Shown here: positions 44,053-58,435 of the stretch, in pieces
How positions within the stretch are numbered: position 1 is the first letter of the stretch
How the letters are laid out: each line of letters starts with the position of its first letter
Source of the DNA: Sorex araneus
Taxonomy: Eukaryota > Chordata > Mammalia > Eulipotyphla > Soricidae
Assembly: GCF_027595985.1 (NCBI RefSeq)
Contig: NC_073305.1
Location: forward strand, 153,586,923 to 153,650,922
Direction: 5' to 3'
DNA: 64,000 nt
Translations under genes and position numbers: made by a program
Notes under the pieces: generated by a model
The model's database searches: none
What the model saw: the letters and a program-made list of their open reading frames with translations, nothing else
What the model was told of the DNA's origin: nothing

Positions 44053-44611
44053 GTAATCCTCACCTCTATAAACATTTCCTTTCTTCCTCCTTCCTTATGC
44101 TTGTCTCCCCTAAATCATGATGTTTTCTTGAGGGAGTAATTTCTATAGTGAATAGGTATCTTCATCACTCACAGCTCAACTACCTCCAGGTAGTCTCATC
44201 AGGATGGAAGCTCCTTGCACCAAACGCTTCATTCAAGAGTCCGAGAGCGTCATCATTTCGTTTTACTTTAACTTTTATTTCTTCTTTTCTTTGATTATTT
44301 TTTTGAGATTTGAACTATATTCTCCCTTGTTTAAATCAATTCGTTTACAGTGACAGAAAAATGTATCGAATACAGCTCTTGAGGCTTTAGAAATTGCCTG
44401 CACACTGAACTCTGTAAAGTTCAGAAAGAAATAATCTTATAAGAAATAGTTTTGGTGTGATTTGTAGTGTAACAATCACAAGTGATATATTGCACACTGA
44501 TAATTTAGGATATAAAAGTTTTCCAAACTTTAGAAAGTTACTATGTTATCTGACCTCAATTAGAGTCATAGTCAAAGTCCAATCAGCGAACACATTAAAA
44601 TTTTGTAACGA

Positions 44612-45218
44612 GGCGCTCTCTGCCCAGACGAGACCATGAGCGACCAAACATGAACGGCTCCTCCACTCCTAAAAGAACTACTCTCAGAACCCAGCGGCTT
44701 CTTGCAGAAGTGCCTCTAGACTGTGAACTAAGCTATGGCCCCATGCCGCCCCAGGAGGGGAAAGGTTTTTCTCTCTCGGCCTTTCCTTTCGGCAGCATTG
44801 TGGAGACCGCCATCTTATAGAGCCCACTAACCGGAGGTACGAGCTTGCAGCGACGCGACTTCTGGCAGAAATTTCTCTGGACTTAATCACTAAAATACCA
44901 GAAATCCAAAACCTCATATGCTCTTCATTCTCAGCAATGGAAAACAAATTATCAAATGATGCCTTTTTTGATTGTTGGGGGAAAATTCCAAATAATAATA
45001 GTGAGTTTTCTGTTGAAATATTGAATGCAATCAAAGTAAAGAGAGATAGAGTGAAAATCATCAGCCACACAGGCAGGGATGGGTGGGATGGGAGGTACAC
45101 TGTGGTTCTTGGTGGTGGAACATGTGCACTGGTGAAGGGATTGGTGTTTGATCATTGTGTGACTGAGACTTAAACCTGAAAGCTTTGTAACTTTTCTAAT
45201 GGTGATTCAATAAAAAAA
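44612..45218 (+). mobile_element. L1 3'-UTR insertion
   Basis: Plus strand: 'gtgcctctagactgtgaact', 'cagaaatccaaaacctcata', 'ggaacatgtgcactggtgaa', 'ggtgattcaataaaaaa'. Duplications 'attttgtaacga' (44600-44611) and 'attgtaacga' (45219-45228) flank it. Only the 3' UTR is present. Confidence 0.88.
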
Positions 45219-45625
45219 ATTGTAACGAAATGAGCAAACACACTTAAATATGACACATTAAATATGACACAAGAAGTTAAATATGACACATGTTGTATAT
45301 ACATATAACTATAAATTTTAAGTGCTATTAGAGATATACATGTTACTGTGGTTTTTATATGATACTATTAAATGAGATATAATGAGACTTAGTGTGTGTT
45401 ATCTAGTACTTTTATTTTAATAACAATCATATTTCAGCTTTAATCCTTTAATGTCTAAATTTACATATGTTATTATACATGCACATATATTACATCCACT
45501 GATGTAGTGGTTGTCTAAAGACATTGGAAATTATCTTTCAATTAAGAAAATTCAAAAAGGGCATCATTACTGCTATCATTATTATTATATTTATATTTAA
45601 ATACCTGCCAATGTGCCAAGAGCAG

Positions 45626-46108
45626 GAAATCTGTTTCGTTGCTCATAATCAATTATTACACAAAACTCTTTACAAGAAGAATGGGATTTTATGGCCATTA
45701 TTATAAGAATACTCACTGTTTCAAAAATTCTGGACATAGAAAAAAAATTAAATGTCTTTCCCATTAACAAAAGTATGCTTTTGCCACACTTGAGTAAATG
45801 ATAATAGTTTAAGAGAAAGGATTTAAAGACAAAGCTTGATTTTTTATCTTATTATAAAGTTTGCAAAGGCTGAATTTTTGAGTATTTGTCAATGTCCTTC
45901 CTGTATTTTTTTCTGATGAGGCTGCCCCAGTGTCCTTCCTGACCCCTCATCCCTAGCTCTAGTCCTGCATGTGGGCTTAACATTGACTTAACGTAGCCAG
46001 GTAAGACTAGCCTGTTGACACAAAGGGCTCTAGGTTCACTTTTTCCATCCTTTAATGTACTTTGAACGTCCCCCATTGTATTTTTTACTTCACTTTAAGC
46101 TATTGACT
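45626..46108 (+). repeat. Local duplication, right copy
   Basis: Direct repeat of 43556-44052. It lacks the extra 'taaatgtctt' present in the left copy and stops about where an old L1 begins. Confidence 0.9.
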
Positions 46109-46109
46109 A

Positions 46110-47710
46110 TATGAAGCAACACTTGATAATCTTTTTAAAATATTCTTTCACACAGACCTCTTCCTATTGCTATGCACAGAAGTCAAATCAAAAAGGGTCA
46201 AAGACCTTGACATCAGACTTAAATCCATTAGGTACATTGAAAAAAATATTGGCAGAACTTTCCATGACATTGAAGCTAGAGGCATCTTAAGTATGAAATG
46301 ACATGAACCAAGCAAGTGGAAGCATTGACAAACAATGGAGCTCTATTAAATTAAGAAGCCTCTGTATCTTGAAAGAAATGATGGTCAGAATACAAAGACA
46401 CTCCAGAGACCGGGAAAAACGTTTTGTTCACCATCCATCTGATAAAGGATTAATATCCAAAATACATAAAACAGTGATAAAACAGCAATATCTTATAACC
46501 TACTTCTCCCTCTGGGAGAACATGGCAAAGTACCGGGAGTTTCCAACCCACATGGGAGAGCCTCGTGAGGTCCCCACGGTGTATTCATATGCCAAAACCA
46601 GTAACCAGTTGGGTCTCATTTCCCTGACCCCAAAAGAGCCTCCAATGCGGCATCAGTGGAAAGGTTGAATAGATAGAGGCTTCTAAAATCTCGGGGCCAG
46701 GATGAATGGAGATGTTACTGAGACTGCTCGAGAATTCGACGATCAATGGGATGATGATGATGATAAAACTCTATAAGAAAAGAAGATCTAACCGCATCTA
46801 AAAAAATGCAAAGAAAAGAGGAACAGAAACTTTCTCAAAGAAAAATCATAAATGGCTAAAAGGTACATGAAAAAATATTCTGTATCACTAATCATCAGGA
46901 AAATGCAAATCAAAACAATGAAATGCCACCTCATACCACCAGAGAGACTGCCACACATTAAAATAAAATAAAAGAAAAAACCCCATCTGGTGTTGTGGAG
47001 GTTGTGGGGAAAGGACCTTCATTCACTGTAGGTAGGAATGTAGACTGATCTATGCTTTTTGGAAGTCAGTATGGTCATTACTCATGAGACTAACAGTTGA
47101 GTTTCCATATGACCTGAAATCCAATCCAAAGGCACAATTAAAAAAAAAAAAAACAAGTACACTCCTATGTTTATTTTAGCACCGGTCACATTAGCTAAAA
47201 TCTGGAAACAACACAAGTGCTGCAGAACAAATGACCGGATAAGAAACTACGGTACATATACACAATAGAATACTGCTTGGCAGTAAAAGGGAAAGAAAAA
47301 GTCATACAATTTTTTGCTACATGGGTGCATCTGAAGAGTATCAAGTTGAGTGATGTTAACCATCAGGAAAGGACAGACAGTGATCTCTTTCATATTCAGG
47401 GTATAATTGACTGCGTAAGGGAATAACAAAAGTCCAAAAGGCAATCAAAATAAAGATCAGGAAAACTGTTTTTCAGGAGGAAGATTGCCACTGGGTTGGA
47501 GGTGGAGGGATAAATTATGAAAGGAACACTAGGACAATGGTGGAGGGGGAAAGTGCCTGCTCTAGAGGCAGGTTGGGAAGGGAGGGAGACAGGGGACAGT
47601 GGTAGAGGAATGTGGACACTGGTGAAGGGATTGGTGTTGGAAATTTATATGCCTGAAAGTAAAAACAAATAACTTTGTAACATTGTAATTCACAGTCATT
47701 ATAAAAAAGT
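46110..47710 (+). mobile_element. Old 5'-truncated L1
   Basis: Plus strand. C-terminal ORF2 remnants ('gaccttgacatcagacttaa', 'tccatctgataaaggattaa', 'gttgtggaggttgtggggaaag'), then a 3' UTR with 'ggacactggtgaagggattg' and an A-rich end. Interrupted by a SINE near 46525-46765. Confidence 0.82.
46525..46765 (+). mobile_element. Long-type shrew SINE within the old L1
   Basis: 'acatgggagagcctcgtgag', 'atgccaaaaccagtaaccag', 'ccaaaagagcctccaatgcg', 'cgacgatcaatgggatgatg', plus strand, head missing. Confidence 0.75.
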
Positions 47711-47784
47711 AATTTAAGAAAGTTTTGACAAATTCTTTCCTATTTCTTGAGATAATTTAAACATTTTATTTAGTTTTATTTCTT

Positions 47785-47990
47785 TTTAAACTTTTTTTTA
47801 TTAGTGAATCACCGTGAGGTAGTTACATACTTACATATGTTCGTGTTTGCATTCTAGTCATACAATTATCGGTTACCCATCCCTCCACCAGTGCCCATTC
47901 TGCACCACCAAATATCTCAGTATCCCTCCACCCCCGCCCTATCCCCCTCCCCACCCTACCCATGTGGCAGGGAATTCCCTTCTGACAAAT
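47785..47990 (-). mobile_element. L1 3' end
   Basis: 'ttagtgaatcaccgtgaggt', 'ccatccctccaccagtgccc', 'catgtggcagggaattccct', minus strand, short. Confidence 0.85.
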
Positions 47991-48129
47991 TCTTTCAATA
48001 CTCTCTAACAGGGCAGGTATTTCTTTCCTCAAATAAATTTGCATAGCCTGGATGAATTCTAGTAGTATTCTTATACACTCCAGTTCTCTGATACATTCTG
48101 ATACTGTTGATCATTTATTACCCAAACTC

Positions 48130-49400
48130 TCAAATAGTTTTTTTTATTTTTTATAGTTATATATATTTTATTTTCATAAAAGTAGTTTACAATAGTTCAT
48201 TGCAGATAATATTCAAACACCAATCCCACCACCAAGCACCTTCCCACCACAATAAGAAGGAAATGTGTGAAGGTTGTTGTATTTCATTCTGGAGCTGTTT
48301 AAGCCCGAATATGAGAGACTACAAGCAAGTATGTTAAAACCAAACAAATATGTGCTACTTTTGATAAATAAGTGAGGTAGAGCATAAGAGGTTGCATGGC
48401 CATGAATGCCACTCCAGGACATTATGTAGCACTCTCTTCCTGGAGCTTTAGTTTATAGTCTCTGGATTTTGGCCATTGATGAGATTACATAGCACTGTGT
48501 TGGGGTCTCAGTAGATGGCCTGCGACTTTGACTAAACCCCCTGACCCTGAAAGCAAGAGTCGGCCCTGTCTACAGGGGCCCAGGGGCTCTGCATTCCATA
48601 CACTCCAGAATTCCACGCACAGGCACTCTGGTTGAGGAGACAATGGGATGAGGGGTGTGACAGTTAACATTTACCTGAGCTAGTTAACATGGTCCTGAGA
48701 TTGGGGAATACAAATCATTAACTGGCATCTGTACTGAGCTCCATGGGGTAAACGTGATACAAGCATGGAATGTCCCCCCACCCTAGATTGTGTGTATAAA
48801 ATCCCCTGTGTAAGAATTACTAAACGGAGTCTGCTTGACCACCAGGCTTCCCTGCTCTGCTCGGTGACCTTCTTGGTCGGCTTCTTTCTCAGCAGTAGGA
48901 ATCCTGTGGTCAGGGCAGAGGCTTCTCCGCTTCTCACTCCCTCTCCCATAGGGAGTAAGTCCAGTGACTTCGGGGCTCACACTCCAGTGTGCTGGGGTTG
49001 ACCGGCCAGGACCCCGACAGCGCTGGGGGCAGTTTATGGGTATGACTGCCAGGCTACTGGAAAACTGGGGAGCTGGCAGGAGAGGCCCAGCCCCAATCCC
49101 AGTGGGCTTGGAGATCTCAGCCACAGGTTCCGCATACCTAGGTTTTCCTGCTGGTCCACTCTTGAGTGAGGTTCATCCTGTCTTGAGTGAGGCTCATCCC
49201 TGCTTGAAGTCATCTGAGTATGTGGAGAGTTGCCTTGGGCATGCCGGCGTTTGCGTTCTGGAATGTTTTGGCTGCCGAGGTTCAGCTTGGGGCAGGGAGG
49301 GAAACTCAACCCGCTCCCCTCTGAGGTGCCCTGGTGAAGACAGCCTGGCACAGGGTCAGTACATTCTGCCGCGCTCTCTTCCGGGAGCTGCAGTTTTCTC
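48130..49400 (-). mobile_element. Probable old L1-type 3' region split by a solo LTR
   Basis: Begins with the minus-strand L1-like terminus ('attcaaacaccaatcccacc'), continues 48290-48497, resumes at 49020 and fades out near 49400. The segment near 48466 ('ggattttggccattgatgag') recurs near 21476. Family uncertain. Confidence 0.45.
48498..49019 (+). mobile_element. Solo LTR with inverted termini
   Basis: 522 bp with termini TGTTGGGGTC...GACCCCGACA, inverted complements with one mismatch. Flanked by 6-bp 'gcactg' (48492-48497) and 'gcgctg' (49020-49025), one mismatch. A TATA box in 'tgtataaaatcccc' near 48791 supports plus orientation. ORFs over it (for example 48964-49416) have no family resemblance. 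Confidence 0.83.
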
Positions 49401-49429
49401 AAATAATTTTTTTTAATATTACTAAATTT

Positions 49430-49605
49430 TTGTTTTTATTTATTTTTATTTTTTTTTAATTTTTATTTAATCACCATGTGTAAAGTTACAGTTTTCAGGT
49501 TTATGTCTCAGTTAAACAATATTCAAACACCATCCCTTCACCAGTGCCCATATTCCACCACCAAAATCATCAGTATACCCACTGCCCCGCCCCTCACCCC
49601 AAACC
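49430..49605 (-). mobile_element. L1 3' end
   Basis: T/A-rich start, 'aatcaccatgtgtaaagtta', 'cttcaccagtgcccatattc', minus strand. Immediately upstream of the full-length L1. Confidence 0.8.
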
Positions 49606-50076
49606 TCATATAATTTTAAAGCACTCCCTGTTCATTCATACAGTACTTAATCTACATAAATAATGAGAAATTATATTTTAGCATAAACCCTAAGAACATG
49701 CTTATTAATAAAGTTACCATGGTAATAAAACAGTCTATGAAACAATTATTTTGGAACTTAAAAGCTGGAAAATAAGTTCTTTTTAGAAAAATGCACTGTT
49801 AGGGTTCAATTAAAATTATACTTTCCTACACGGCGGCAGGTAGTTTCCTCGACATCCTATCCAAGACTAACATCCTAGCTATTCGCAAGCAGTAGGACAA
49901 TAATGCACAAGACCCCACATAAGGGTTGAAGGAAACATCTCAGTAGACCAGGTTCTACAAACAGCAAGTTAAAAGGTAACCACTATTAACTGAGCCTATC
50001 CACAATCCTTTTTCACAACAAAAGGAGACAGGGATACTCATCTTCAAGGGCCCTCTTTCATATCAACACAAACAAC

Positions 50077-51006
50077 ATGAAGAAACAGCGAAAATCCCCA
50101 TTGCAACCAGAGGACGATCAAAGGAGTCCGGAAACCTCAATGGGCGCTTCCTACAAACTTGACCTCTCTGAGAAAGAATTCAGAGTTGAAATCCTCAACA
50201 TGTTCAATGAACTCAATGCAAAGATGGACAACTTCAAGGAAGACCTGGCAGAAACAATACCACAGACAGCCGACAAAATACGGGAAGAAATGAGAGCAGA
50301 AATAAAAAACCTTCAAAAAGAAATGAAGGATTCCATACATGAAATCAAAAACTCTCTGGCTTCCCTCAACAATAGGATGACTGCAGCCGAAGACAGAATC
50401 AGTATGCTTGAAGATGAGCTGCAAGAGGCCTACAGGCAACATCAAACCATGGCAAGAGACCTCAAAATAGCTCTAGCCAGAATCAGAGTCCTAGGGGATG
50501 ACTTCAAGAGGAACAACATTAGAATCGTTGGACTACCAGAACCACAGGGAACCAACCCCAGCGAAAAAGACACAGTCAAACAAATCATTGCGGAAAACTT
50601 CCCACAGCTGGACAATGCGGGCATCCAGATTCAAGGCGCCCGAAGAGTGCCAGCTAAAAGAGATCCTAACAGAAAAACCCCAAGACATATGATAGTTACA
50701 ATGATGGACATCTTCCAGAGAGACACAATACTCCAAGCAGCAAGGTCCAAGAAGGAAATCGCATACAAAGGAACACCCCTTAGGCTCACAGCAGATCTAT
50801 CAGAGGAAAGCCTCCAAGCTCGAAGGCAATGGTGGGATATAGTGAAAAAACTCAATGAAATCAACGCTTCACCAAGAATACTTTATCCGGCTAAACTCTC
50901 ATTCAAACTCAAAGGAATCATACACTACTTTGGGGATAAACAACAGCTCAGGAACTTCATAGATTCAAAGTCACACCTAAAAGAAGCACTAAAGGGGCTA
51001 TTGTAA
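50077..51006 (+). CDS. L1 ORF1 protein, intact
   Basis: 309-codon ORF for the L1 RNA-binding chaperone. Residues about 30-130 are heptad-rich coiled coil ('ILNMFNELNAKMDNFKEDLA', 'LQKEMKDSIHEIKNSL'), the trimerisation part. The central RRM-like part holds 'NIRIVGLPEPQGTNPSEKD' and 'RRVPAKRDPNRKTPRHMI'. The C-terminal domain contains 'YKGTPLRLTADLSEESLQ' and ends 'LKEALKGLL'. ORF1 binds L1 RNA in ribonucleoprotein particles. No internal stop, about the usual family length; the ATG is the one before 'KKQRKSP'. ORF2 begins about 60 bp downstream, as expected. Confidence 0.92.
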   Translation: MKKQRKSPLQPEDDQRSPETSMGASYKLDLSEKEFRVEILNMFNELNAKMDNFKEDLAETIPQTADKIREEMRAEIKNLQKEMKDSIHEIKNSLASLNNRMTAAEDRISMLEDELQEAYRQHQTMARDLKIALARIRVLGDDFKRNNIRIVGLPEPQGTNPSEKDTVKQIIAENFPQLDNAGIQIQGARRVPAKRDPNRKTPRHMIVTMMDIFQRDTILQAARSKKEIAYKGTPLRLTADLSEESLQARRQWWDIVKKLNEINASPRILYPAKLSFKLKGIIHYFGDKQQLRNFIDSKSHLKEALKGLL

Positions 51007-51066
51007 GACAAGAACAACCCCTACAAGCACAACAAACCCTTGCACAAAGACGGCACAAAATCCCAT

Positions 51067-54000
51067 AACAATAATCTCCCTTAATGTCAATGGTCTGAAT
51101 TCACCAATTAAGAGACACAGACTGGCAAAATGGATTCAGAGACTCAACCCAACATTCTGTTGCCTGCAAGAAAGTCCACTTTTTATTAATCAAGGGATGT
51201 GTACATCAGGAAGAAATCACACTCCTACATGTCTACGCACCCAATGAGGGACCAGCTAAATACCTACAACAGCTGCTAAGAGACCTCTAGAAGGACATCT
51301 CAAGCAACACAATAGTAGTTGGAGACTTCAACACCGCACTGTCTCCTCTGGACAGATCTAGAAGATTAAAACTCACCAATGAAATACTGGCTTTGAAGGA
51401 AGAAATAGAAGAGAGAGGGCTAATAGATCTATACAGGGCTTTATATCCCCCAAAAAAGGAATACACATTCTTTTCCAGTGCACATGGAACATTTTCCAGA
51501 ATAGACCATGCGCTGGGCCACACAACATACCTCAACAGAATCAACAAGATAGACATTGTACCAGCTATCTTTTCAGACCATGATGCACTGAAGATAAAAC
51601 TTAATTGTGGACAGATGCAGAAAACCAAATCAAACACCTGGAAATCAAATAGCTCGATATTGAACAATGAGTGGGTCAGGAAGGAAATCAAGGAAGAAAT
51701 CAAAAGGTACCTAGAAACAAATGAGAATGAAGACACGAGCTACCAGAACCTGTGGGACGCAGCTAAAGCCGTTTTAAGGGGAAAATTTATAGCTCTGCAA
51801 GCATATCTCAGGAAGGAAAAAAGGGCCCACATAAATAACTTGACTTCACAGCTCAAGACCTTAGAAAAGGACCAATAAAAGGAGCCCAAACCAGGCAGAA
51901 GGAAAGAGATAATAAAACTTAGAGCAGAAATTAATGACATGGAAACCCAAAAGACAATCCGGAAGATCAATGAAACCAAGAGCTGGTTCTTCGAGAAAAT
52001 AAACAAGATTGATAAACCACTAGCAAGACTCACAAAGAAAGAGAGAGAGAGAACCCTTATAAGCCGAATCAGAAATGAAAAGGGGGACATCACAACAGAA
52101 ACCAATGAAATTCAAAAGATCATCAGAGATTACTTTGAAAATCCCTATGCCACGAAACAAGAGAACCTAGAAAAAATGGATAAATTCCTCGACTCCTATA
52201 ATCTCCCAAGGCTGAACCAAGAAGACCTGGAGTACCTGAATAGTCCAATTAACATCAAGGAAATTGAAATGGTAATCAAAAGTCTTCCCAAAAACAAAAG
52301 CCCAGGTCCAGACGGATTCACTAGTGAGTTCTTCCAAACATTTAAAGAGGACCTTTTGCCAGTCCTTCTCAAGCTCTTCCAGGAAATTGAAGAAACAGAA
52401 ACCCTCCCTAACAGTTTCTATGAGGCTCATATCTCCCTAATACCAAAAGCAAACAAAGACACCACAAAAAAAGAAAACTACAGGCCAATATCCCTGATGA
52501 ACACAGATGCAAAAATTCTCAACAAAATATTAGCAAATGGAATTCGCCAACTCATCAAAAAGATCACACACCACGACCAAGTGGGATTCATCCCGGGGAT
52601 GCAAGGATGGTTTAACATCAGGAAATCAATCAACATAATCCACCATATCAACAAAAGAAAAGATAAAAATCATATAATCATATCAATAGATGCAGAGAAA
52701 GCATTTGACAAGATCCAGCATCCGTTTATGATGAAAACACTAGCCAAAATGGGTATAGAAGGGACCTTCCTCAATATAGTCAAAGCCATTTATCACAAGC
52801 CTATGGCAAGCATTGTCCTCAATGGGGAAAAACTAAGAGCCTTCCCTCTGAGAACAGGGACGAGACAAGGATGCCCACTCGCTCCACTTCTGTTCAATAT
52901 AGTACTGGAAGTACTTGCAATAGCGATTAGGCAAGAAAAAGACATTAAGGGCATTCAGGTAGGAAAGGAAGAAATCAAGCTCTCACTATTCGCAGATGAT
53001 ATGATACTATACTTAGAAAACCCTAAAACCTCTACCAAGAAACTCCTAGAAACAATAGACTCGTACAGTAAAGTTGCAGGCTATAGAATCAATACCCAAA
53101 AGTCCATGGCTTTCCTATATGCAAATAATGAGAGAGAAGAAAGTGACCTGAGAAAAGCAATCCCGTTCACAATTGCGCCTCAAAAAATCAAATACCTCGG
53201 AATCAGCTTAACAAAGGAGGTAAAGGACTTGTATAATGAAAACTATAAAACACTACTTCAGGAAATAAAAGAGGACACGAGGAAATGGAAAGACATCCCC
53301 TGCTCATGGATTGGAAGAACTAATATTGTCAAAATGGCAATTGTCCCCAAAGAATTGTACAAATTCAATGCGATCCCTATAGGGATACCCTTGACATTCT
53401 TCAAAGAAATGGAGCAAGCGCTCCTGAAATTCATATGGAACAATAAGCCCCCACGAATAGCTAAAGCAATCCTTGGGAAAAAGAAAATGGGAGGAATCAA
53501 CCTCCCCAACTTCCAACTGTACTACAAAGTGGTAGTCATTAAAACAGCATGGTACTGGAACAAAGGCAGAGCAGCAGACCAATGGAACAGGGTTGAATAC
53601 TCTGACATACACCCCCAAATATATGATCATCCAATCTTTGATAAGGGAGCAAGAAATGTGAAGTGGAGCAAGGAAAGCATGTTTAACAAATTGTGCTGGC
53701 AAAACTGGACGGCTACATGCAAAAAAATGGGCTTAGACCTCCATCTATCACCATGTACAAAAATCAGATCAAACTGGATTAAAGACCTCAACATCAGACC
53801 AGAATCCCTAAGGTACATTGAAGATAAGGTCGGCAAAACCCTCCATGACATTGAAGCCAAAGGTATCTTCAAAGCTGACACGCCACTGGCTAAGCTAGTG
53901 AAAACAAAGATAAATTAATGGGACTAACTCAAACTAAGAAGCTTCTGCAGCTCAAAAGAAACAGTGACCAAAATACAAAGACAGTCTACAGAATGGGAAA

Positions 54001-54512
54001 GGATATTTATGCAGTACCCATCCGATAAAGGGTTGATAACAAGGATATACAATGCACTGGTTGAACTCCACAAGAAGAAAACTGCCAACCCCATCAAAAA
54101 ATGGGGTGATGAAATGAACAGAAACTTTCCCAAAGAAGAAATCTGAATGGCTGAGAGGCACATGAGAAAATGTTCAACATCACTAATCATCAGGGAGATG
54201 CAGATCAAAACAACAATGAGATATCATCTTACACCACAGAGACTGGCCCACATCCCCAAAAACAAAAGCAATAGGTGTTGGCGTGGATGTGGGGAGAAAG
54301 GGACTCTCCTTCACTGCTGGTGGGAATGCCGACTGGTTCCGCCCTTTTGGAAAACAATGTGTACGATTCTGAAAACTTTAGAAATTGAGCTCCCACTTGA
54401 CCCAGCAATACCACTCCTGGGAATATATCCCGGAGAGGCAAAAAGGTATAGTAGAGATGACATCTGCATTTCCATGTTCATTGCCACACTGTTTACAATA
54501 GCCACATTATAG
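51067..54512 (+). pseudogene. L1 ORF2 (endonuclease-reverse transcriptase), disrupted
   Basis: Endonuclease start 'ISLNVNGLNSPIKRHRLAKW', then after 'CCLQE' an internal deletion near 51173 that removes the part that the L1 at 33950-34110 still has. Endonuclease resumes as 'VTLLHVYAPNEGPAKYLQ' and reads to a stop at 51876. The long frame 51939-53918 (659 codons) holds the reverse transcriptase: '[16 protein letters not shown]', '[16 protein letters not shown]', '[12 protein letters not shown]', FADD near 52990. A stop at 53916, then 54147-54512 with the cysteine motif '[18 protein letters not shown]' and a stop at 54510. Not autonomous as read. Confidence 0.93.
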
Positions 54513-55205
54513 AAAAAACCAGAGTGCCCAAAAACAGATGATTGGCTAAAGAAACTGTGGTATATCTACACAATGGAATACTACGTAGCTGTCAGAAAAC
54601 ATGAAGTCATGAAATTTGCATATAAGTGGATCAACATGGAAAGTATCATGTTGAGTGAAATGATTCAGAAAGAAAGAAACAGACATAGAATGATTGCACT
54701 CATATGTGGAATATAAAGTAGCTGAGAGGTACAAGTTTACAATGTTGCGATTTCTGGCAGATATTTCTCTGGACTTAGATGCTAAAATACTAAAATACAG
54801 AAATCCAAAACCGTGCGACTGCTAGTGTGGTCGATTTACCTCATATCTCTTCATTCTCAGCAATGGAAAACAAATGATCAAGTGCTTTCTTTTCAGCAGG
54901 TCGACTTTAGGGGGTAGAAACTCCAAATCAATAATAGTGAATTTTTTGCTGAATATTGAATGTAATCAAAGTAAAGTGAAAGTAAAGTTAAAGTTACCAG
55001 TTACACATGAGGGGTGGGGGGCTGGGTAGGTCCGGGGGACAGGGGGACGTTTACTGTGATTCTTGGTGTTGGAATATGTGCACTGGTGAAGGGATGGGTG
55101 TTCGAGCATTGTATAACTGAGACTTAAACCTGAAAGCTTTGTAACTTTCCACATGGTGATTCAATACAAGAATTTAAAAAATAAATAAAATATCGTTCCA
55201 AATCC

Positions 55206-55278
55206 CCCAAAATAAATAAATAAATAAATAATCGCTTAATAAAATAAAATAAAATAAAATAAAATAAAATAAAATAAA
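55206..55278. repeat. (AAAT)n and (AAAAT)n tract
   Basis: Simple A/T repeat just after the L1 tail. Confidence 0.93.
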
Positions 55279-55423
55279 TAGACGACTATGGCAAGTTTGT
55301 CAAAATGACTACACTTGACCATTAGAGGGCACTATAACATTTCTGCTTTGCTCTGGTTGCAAATATAAACAATGCTGGAGATTTGGTTAACTGTTTATCC
55401 CAATTCAGGAATTGTCCCCCAGA
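55279..55423. other. Short unique segment
   Basis: About 145 bp of non-repeat DNA ('gacgactatggcaagtttgt', 'accattagagggcactataa') between simple repeats. No gene. Confidence 0.5.
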
Positions 55424-55598
55424 TTTTTTTTTTTGCTTTTTGGGTCACACCCAGCGATGCTCAGGGGTTATTCCTGGCTTTGCACTCAGGAATTACTCCT
55501 GGCTGTGCTTGGGGGACCATATGGGATGCCGGGGATCGAACCCGGGTCGGCCGCGTGCAAGGCAAACGCCCTACCCGCTGTGCTATCGCTCCGGCCCC
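55424..55598 (-). mobile_element. Near-consensus SOR SINE
   Basis: Minus-strand copy, 'gggtcacacccagcgatgct' to 'gctatcgctccggcccc'. Partial duplications 'cccccagattttt' and 'ctccagatttatttt' flank it. Confidence 0.93.
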
Positions 55599-55619
55599 TC
55601 CAGATTTATTTTTTAATTT

Positions 55620-57690
<2,071 letters not shown>

Positions 57691-57712
57691 AACTGAGTTT
57701 CTCCAGTTTTTT

Positions 57713-57890
57713 TTTCTTTTTCTTTTTGGTTTTTGGGTCACAACTGGCGATGCACAGGGATTACTCCTGGCTTTGCACTCAGGAATTACCCCTGGCCGTG
57801 CTCAGGGCACCATATGGGATGCTGGGATTTGAACCCGGGTCGGCCGCGTGCAAGGCAAACGCCCTAGCTGCTATGCTATCTCTCCAGCCC
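57713..57890 (-). mobile_element. SOR SINE at the end of the GAAA tract
   Basis: Minus-strand copy with flanking repeats 'ctgagtttctccag' (from 57693) and 'ctgagtttatccag' (from 57891). Confidence 0.93.
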
Positions 57891-57904
57891 CTGAGTTTAT
57901 CCAG

Positions 57905-58290
57905 ATTTTTTTGGAAAGTTATGAATGTATAAAATCTTGAATAGGAAGGGATATACATGTCTATGACACTGATATTCCTCTCACTTCTTCGGTACTTTTA
58001 TTCCCCTTTTCAGCCAGAAAAGTATTGTATAAAATATTACCACAGATCGTTACTGAATCAGCTTCCAAATAATTTGGTTACATTTTAGTTTTTCTGTGTT
58101 CAAAAGCCTGTGACAACTTGAACCTTTCCAAAGAAAGAACAGCCTCTTTCTACACTAAGAGTAGACATTGCAGCTAACTCATTGGAAATAATCTGGGGTG
58201 GAGATAACCTTCTAGAAAAAAATCAGTCTACTATGATTCTATTCCACCAGGAAGAATCTTGAAACATTGTTTTGCCCTTTTGATTTTGGC
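57905..58290. other. Intergenic DNA before the right duplicate, no gene
   Basis: Unique AT-rich sequence. Nothing coding recognised. Confidence 0.5.
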
Positions 58291-58291
58291 A

Positions 58292-58435
58292 AATTTTTTT
58301 TTTGGGGGGGGGGGAGTGTTGGGCCACACCTGGCATCACTCCTGGTGGTGCTCCAGGATGTTGAAGAGTGAACCCAGGTCAGCTGAGAGCAAGGCTAGCG
58401 CCAGTGCCCTGCCAGCTGTACTGTCATTCTGGTTT
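58292..58435 (-). mobile_element. Diverged SOR SINE
   Basis: T9G13-type run, then 'gggccacacctggcatcact', 'gaagagtgaacccaggtcag', 'agctgtactgtcattctgg', minus strand. Close to the left visible edge of the right duplicate. Confidence 0.75.

Larger units (their letters stand above)
49815..55170 (+). mobile_element. Near full-length L1 retrotransposon
   Basis: Short 5' UTR, intact ORF1 (50077-51006), ORF2 (about 51067 to 54512) with an endonuclease deletion and a few stops, and a 3' UTR to about 55170 with the usual 'gtgcactggtgaagggatgg' and 'ggtgattcaatac'. Most complete L1 in the window. The 5' boundary is approximate, and the start lacks the GC-rich boxes seen in the L1 at 35380-35665, so it may be 5'-truncated. 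Confidence 0.93.

Noticed and set aside
48964-49416. 150-codon plus-strand ORF
   Set aside because: Crosses the end of a solo LTR and old repeat; no family resemblance.
54147-54512. Separate small zinc-finger gene
   Set aside because: It is the cysteine-rich C-terminus of L1 ORF2.
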